NCBI GenBank assembly: GCA_003427395.1
Contig: BFEA01000331.1
Coordinates: 651,524 to 674,961 of the forward strand
Source of the DNA: Chara braunii
Taxonomy: Eukaryota; Streptophyta; Charophyceae; Charales; Characeae
Reading direction: 5' to 3'
Length of the DNA: 23,438 nt
The position numbers were made by a program, and so were the translations under genes. Shown piece by piece: positions 18,858 to 23,438 of this stretch. The notes under the pieces were generated by a model. The model worked only from the letters and a program-made list of their open reading frames with translations. It was not told the origin of the DNA and ran no database searches. The first letter of the stretch is position 1; each line of letters begins with the position of its first letter.

Positions 18858-21034
18858 CCCGCGGTTGCCTTTTGCTGCTTGAGCAGCATACCGGGCTTCT
18901 CTATACTTCGGGCAGAATTTGATGATGTGACCAGGATCACCACAATAGATACACTGTTCCTGATCAATCCTCTTTTGCCGCAATGACTGCTCTAAGCCCA
19001 AATCTTCCCATGGCCTGCCTTGAGGCAAGCCCGGATGCCATCCACCTCGACGTGGAGGTGACTTATAGGATCGTGAGCGATTTGGCGGGGGACCTTGACC
19101 CCTACCTCCCTCTTGGCAGTTCCCTCTTGGAATTTGATGATGTGACCAGGATCACCGCAATAGATACACTGATCCTGATCAATCCTCTTTTGCCACACTG
19201 ACTGCTCTAAGCCCAAATCTTCCCATGGCCTGCCTTGCGGCAAGCCCGGATGCCATCCACCTCGACGTGGAGGTGACCTATAGGATCGTAAGCGATTTGG
19301 CGGGGGACCTTGACCCCTACCTCCCTCTTGGCAGTTTCCTCTGCTGCCAACCCCCTGAGCGCCCTGTCCTTGGCCACCTGAGGCCCGCCCCCCTTGGCCT
19401 TGGCCCCCTCCTCTTCCTTGCGGCCTCCCTCCAGCCGCGACAGCAGCATAGGTCCTCCCTTGACCCCCACCACTGTCCCCCTCATCTAGGCCCCACTCTA
19501 TCTGGCTATATGGGATCTCATCTGTACCACCTTCATCTAACGTCACGATCAGATGATCCTTTCCTTTTACCCGTCCTGAGATGGTACGGCCTTTCCACTT
19601 TTTACCCTTGTCTAGGTCCTTGTGCCAGAAAGTGGAAACCGGCATGGACTGCGCCTCAAACAGCACCACCTCTCTACTCAACGCATCGTATGTCATGGTG
19701 GGCTGCCGGCTCTTCTCAAAGAAGTGCACCCGTAGGGGGCTCTAGCATGGCACGATAGAAGAGATTGACCAACTGGGGCTCAGTGACCCCGTGGTCTGGG
19801 ACGGCTACAAGCTCATCCATTACGCCTTTGAGTGCTCTGACACGCCTCCACTGGCGTGAATGGATAGTCTGTAGTTTGTCAGAGGCCTTAACGCCTCGCG
19901 TGACATCTGCGAATCGCTCCTTAAGGAGCCGAAAGAGCTTAGGGAGAGGGGTGACCTAGGCAACCATATTGTTCTCGCACTGTGAGGCGCGGGCGAGCGA
20001 TCTAGCAAAACTGGCGGCCTCATCCTTGAGGGCCTGGGAGGCAATGAGGACTTATTCGTCTGGCACGATATGCTGTAAATAAATGTATGTATTTATGTTG
20101 GCCTCCCACTTATCAAAATTTTCTTCTTTCTTGCCGCCGTAGACTTAGGAAACTTTATCTTAACGGGCTCTCTACGGGGGCGTGCCTCTTCTTCCTGTGG
20201 CACAGCCAACTTTGCGCCCTCAATGGCGCCTGTGCAAAACTTTTCAGTGCCTTCTATCCTTGCCTGCATTTCTGCGCCCACGTGGCACACCATCTCGCGT
20301 GCGAAATCCCTGAAGCCTAAGCGAATGGAGTGTAAGGTCATATACAGGGCTCTCGAAAATTGATACTGCTCATCCCAGGCCTTAGCTAGGAGCTCAATGT
20401 TTCTAGAGATAATATCTAATTTCCCTTGTATATCGGCTTGTGCCTGGATCTGCGCTCTTTGCTCTTTAATCACCTCCAACTCCTTCGCTATTTGGCTCGC
20501 CTCGTCCATCCTTCTTTTCCTCTCCCTCATAAGACGCAATTTCCACTCTAACTTCTCCTCCTCCTCGATTGTCTAGCGTCTTAGGGGATCCTTTTCTGCC
20601 TCCCACTGCCTGATAACTGCTTCCTTCTCTTCTGGGGGTACATACAACATGGCCTCTTCCTCTTCCCCCATAGATAAATTAGCTAACCACTCAGAAATAT
20701 TTTTCTCCATCCTCGAGTCCTCCTTCTTTGTGCCGCTGGACTCAGCCCTCTGCTCTGCGCCTCTCCTGAACAAGGGCTCTTCCTGTTCCTCCTCTTCTAC
20801 CTCCTCAATCTCTTCCTCATCTACTACTTTCATCTTCTCTTCCTCCTTCTGTAACCTCTCCATTTCTTCTTACAACTTCTTCGCCGCCTGCTCCTCCTGC
20901 ACGGCCAGCTTCTTGGCCTTCTTAATCAACTCTTTGGCCTGCTTCTCTTTTCTCTCTCTAAGGACGGCGGCGGCCTGCTCTTCTTGAGCCTTGGTGTAAG
21001 GGGTGGTGCTCTTGCCACTACGCGTGTCAACCAT
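18858..21034 (-). pseudogene. Element B: gag, multiply interrupted
   Basis: It begins at the ATG at 21032-21034 (MVDTRSGK). The N-terminal third is a highly charged Lys/Glu coiled-coil-like region, with a run of Glu at about 20800-20850. The capsid-like part (FDKWEANI, ERFADV, LQTIHSRQW, LVNLFYRAM) lies at about 20130-19745. A glycine/arginine-rich stretch and a CCHC zinc knuckle (CIYCGDPGHIIKFC, 18912-18953) follow. Disruptions are TAA 20870-20872, TAG 20573-20575, a frame break near 20140, TAA 20052-20054, TAG 19956-19958, a frame break at the G run near 19735-19739, and a 215-bp duplication that shifts frame. Gag would form the particle and bind RNA (family knowledge). Confidence 0.88.
18916..19345. 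repeat. 215-bp tandem duplication over the gag zinc knuckle
   Basis: Copies begin at 18916 and 19131 (AATTTGATGATGTGACCAGG in both) and differ at only a few positions. As 215 is not divisible by three, the duplication shifts frame. The knuckle in the copy nearer the gag start loses its last Cys at the junction; the one nearer pol is intact. Confidence 0.95.
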
Positions 21035-21485
21035 GGTGAAAGGTGTACATCCCAAAATTAGTTCCACTCCTCACCACTTAGACTCACCCCCCTGACTGAG
21101 TTAACTTAGACTGACTCAATCTAAGGACCACAAAATCTTAATAAGATCATGCCAACTATGGTCTCTAGCCTGGACCTAAACTAAGGCTGTCACTACAGGA
21201 CTTACAACTGATCAGGAGGCATTTAAGGAGATCCCCCGTAACTCCTCAGGAATTATTTAATGTCGCAAACGGGACGACGAGATCAGCCAGTCCTCTCAAG
21301 ACCTAGACAGCTTGTTGTGCAGCCCACAGCTCGGATTTTGGGCCTACTGTGCCACACCGAGCAGCCCGCCGGTCTGTACCAGTCCTTGGGAGGGTTCGTG
21401 TCCTCCGGGTCAGTCGAGTCGTCTGCACATCCATAGGGCGAGGGGATAGGCTGAAGGCTTGGCGAGAATATACCAACTCCAACTT

Positions 21486-21630
21486 GGTCAATTTCGTGGT
21501 CAACAGCCCCGGTCAACGCCTTGGTCAACGCTTGGTCAACGTCAATCAACGCCAGACAGCTCGCCGGTCAACTCTCCGGTCAAAGTCTTGGTCAACGTCG
21601 GTCAACCCTTCGATCAACACCTTAGTCAAC
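21486..21630 (-). promoter_or_regulatory. Cluster of W-box-like TTGAC motifs in the element B leader
   Basis: Within about 145 bases the plus strand has nine GGTCAA and one AGTCAA, read on the element's sense strand as TTGACC/TTGACT. TTGAC[C/T] is the W-box core bound by WRKY factors in green plants. Spacing is irregular, 9-30 bases. It could instead be a degenerate minisatellite; regulatory function is inference. Confidence 0.5.
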
Positions 21631-21912
21631 CCTTGATTCAGCTATGGCTGCCGCCACTCTCTTCCTCACCAACCATCGCTTCTCTTTCCCCCACCTTTCT
21701 TCTTCCTCACTTTCTTTCTTTCTGCACCCCCGGATATGTCTCCTTTTTCTTTTTTTTTGGTAGTCTCCTCCTTCTTCCTCAGCTATGGCTTCTCTCTCCT
21801 TCGTCCCTCCTTCCTTCTCCCTCGCTTCACCTTTCTTCCTCTCGATAACCCTGTGTCCGAGCTCCGCGGCTATGGCCGTTTTCTCCTTGGTCCGCACAAC
21901 AATCTTGTATCG

Positions 21913-21914
<2 letters not shown>

Positions 21915-21943
<29 letters not shown>

Positions 21944-21944
21944 N

Positions 21945-22030
<86 letters not shown>
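21915..22030. repeat. (CT)n microsatellite in the leader
   Basis: About 58 CT dinucleotides with one ambiguous base at 21944. On the element's sense strand it is (GA)n. Confidence 0.97.
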
Positions 22031-22034
<4 letters not shown>

Positions 22035-22197
22035 TCTCTTCTTCGTCATTGTCTTCTGTGCAGGTACGCGGCACCTCCTTCCACAGCGCAGCTATGGCGG
22101 ACTCCTCTTCTCCGATGGTGCACCTCGGCTATGGCGCCTGACTGGCGCGCGACTCCTTCCCTACTAGCAACGACTATGGCGCGTGGGGTAACGGGAA

Positions 22198-22212
22198 CCA
22201 GCTCCGATACCA
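22198..22212 (-). other. Primer-binding site of element B (initiator tRNA-Met type)
   Basis: The minus strand reads TGGTATCGGAGCTGG, one base inside the LTR end. It is close to the plant consensus TGGTATCAGAGC, complementary to the 3' end of initiator tRNA-Met. It fixes the right-hand LTR as the 5' LTR. Confidence 0.9.
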
Positions 22213-22213
22213 A

Positions 22214-23091
22214 TGCAATCAGACTCGCTTTCACTTCCACTTCACATACATGCAAACAGATGGGGATTCACACTGGCGCAGGGCGTCCACTCAAAGCTTA
22301 GAGATATGGAAATCAAGAACACAGTTCAGATGCAAGTTCACTTCCACAGGCTATGGGGCATCGGCGCCTGAACATCCCAACCTTCGTCACTGTGTCCAAC
22401 CCCACTGTTCACACACGCTCACTCTGGATCACCCTGAATACCACCACACACACACACTTAATCTCACTTCCTCCTACAGCGGCTATGGCCGCACTACCAC
22501 TACTGACTATGGGTACGATCACCCTTCAGCCCACTTCGTCTTCGGGCAACCTGCAGACCACCTTCGCACAAGACACTGTAGCAGCGCTTCCGCATGGCTT
22601 ACGCAGCGAATGAATGAATGGCTGGGCGCTGCCTCTTGATTTATACTTCTGTAACTCGTTGGTCTGCCCCTTTCCCAGGCCCTTCGTGTACACAGTCCCA
22701 CACGATACTTGCTTGACTGGACTCTGGCTGACTGGGACCGGTACTGCTGACTGCATGGGTTTGCACTGCCAACTGGATGCAGTCGCACTGCCAACGTAAT
22801 GCAGTTGGGCTCACCACTTGCCCACTTGCCTCTGACTAAACGTGAGACACTTCAAAAGGACACTTCCGGACCTTCCGGAAGTCTGTGGACTTGGCCTTTC
22901 GGGTACTGTAGCAGCTACGACCTTGACCTTTCAGAGCATCTACAGCCATGTCCTCTATAGAGCTGTGACTCCTAATCGACAGACCTACAGATCAAACCCC
23001 CACCGCTACACAGACCTACGACAGACGACAAACAACTACCAAAACACAGATCACGGGTTCAAACACTCGGGGGTCGACTCAATACTGTACA
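22214..23091 (-). repeat. 5' LTR of element B
   Basis: A direct copy of 14267-15172 with TG...CA ends on the minus strand. It contains the TATA-like box at 22638-22645, which would make about 23091-22646 the U3, with transcription starting near 22610. The palindrome ACTTCCGG/CCGGAAGT lies at 22862-22882. A low-level match to the left copy continues about 13 bases past the TG, so the true start may lie further right. Confidence 0.92.
22638..22645 (-). promoter_or_regulatory. TATA-like box in the 5' LTR
   Basis: The minus strand reads TATAAATC within AGTATAAATCAAGAGG, conserved in the other LTR at 14688-14695. Its position about 450 bases into the LTR suits a U3 promoter. Confidence 0.65.
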
Positions 23092-23181
23092 TGGGCAAAG
23101 TGAGGTCTGGGGATCGAATGCTAGGCCCCGCATCTGTGACTGCAGAAAGGTGAAAACCGTTTCAATACTAACACTCGGACA

Positions 23182-23268
23182 TTTCCTGCTGAGCTCTGGA
23201 CGTGATTATGGTCAGATTCATCGAGGTTTGGCCATAACTGCAGTCAGATGCACTGAGGAAAGGGCTGG
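23182..23268. repeat. Right arm of the inverted repeat flanking element B
   Basis: Inverted partner of 14160-14244, about 88% identical over 86 bases. Degenerate similarity may extend about 15-40 bases further out. Confidence 0.85.
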
Positions 23269-23344
23269 TGTGAGTATGCCACTGAATTCGGAAAATGAGT
23301 GGGAAGCATACATTCTACGTCGCCCGCGTGTGCATAACCCGAAT

Positions 23345-23347
<3 letters not shown>

Positions 23348-23438
<91 letters not shown>
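23348..23438. repeat. (CT)n microsatellite at the window edge
   Basis: About 45 CT dinucleotides continuing to the last base; full length unknown. Confidence 0.97.

Larger units (their letters stand above)
21035..22197 (-). other. Untranslated leader of element B
   Basis: The leader lies between the primer-binding site and gag and has no recognised protein. It contains a cluster of GGTCAA words (21486-21630), several GCTATGGC octamers (21641, 21782, 21869, 22091, 22128) and a CT microsatellite. At more than 1.1 kb it is long for a leader. Confidence 0.7.

Overview
The window looks like nuclear, repeat-dominated DNA from the plant lineage. The evidence is chromodomain-bearing Ty3/gypsy (chromovirus) elements, a primer-binding site matching the 3' end of initiator tRNA-Met, plant-like TATA boxes in LTRs, and five long GA/CT microsatellites. 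Long GA tracts next to such elements made me think of a charophyte alga such as Chara, but that is an impression, not something the sequence proves. I see no intact host protein gene, no rRNA, no tRNA and no CRISPR array. Every recognisable coding stretch is retrotransposon-derived and broken.

Layout. Positions 3-1290 hold the decayed RT/RNase H part of a plus-strand chromovirus (element A). Its integrase C-terminus and chromodomain resume at about 8637-9468, followed by a textbook polypurine tract and the start of its 3' LTR (9509 onward). The roughly 7.3 kb in between (about 1300-8636) has no recognisable coding content and is unusually dense in perfect stem-loops. It includes two arrays whose stems change in a compensatory way while loops or architecture stay fixed: about ten hairpins with a constant TAAGTT loop (5167-6030), and five units of about 125 nt with two stem-loops each (6326-6905). 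It also includes runs of back-to-back hairpins (2103-2187, 7741-7970). This region is the best candidate here for something undescribed.

From about 10.1 to 14.2 kb lies non-coding DNA with GA/CT microsatellites, a 934-base assembly gap, small foldback or TIR elements and a CG-rich multi-palindrome.

Positions 14267-23091 are a nearly full-length minus-strand chromovirus (element B). Its order along the minus strand is 5' LTR (22214-23091), PBS, a 1.2-kb leader with a W-box-like cluster and a CT tract, gag, protease, RT-RNase H, integrase, chromodomain and 3' LTR (14267-15172). Pol keeps one reading frame interrupted by single stop codons; gag has stops, two frame breaks and a 215-bp tandem duplication over its zinc knuckle. 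An inverted repeat of about 86 bp (14160-14244 and 23182-23268) flanks element B, suggesting it landed inside a foldback-type element. The window ends in another CT tract.
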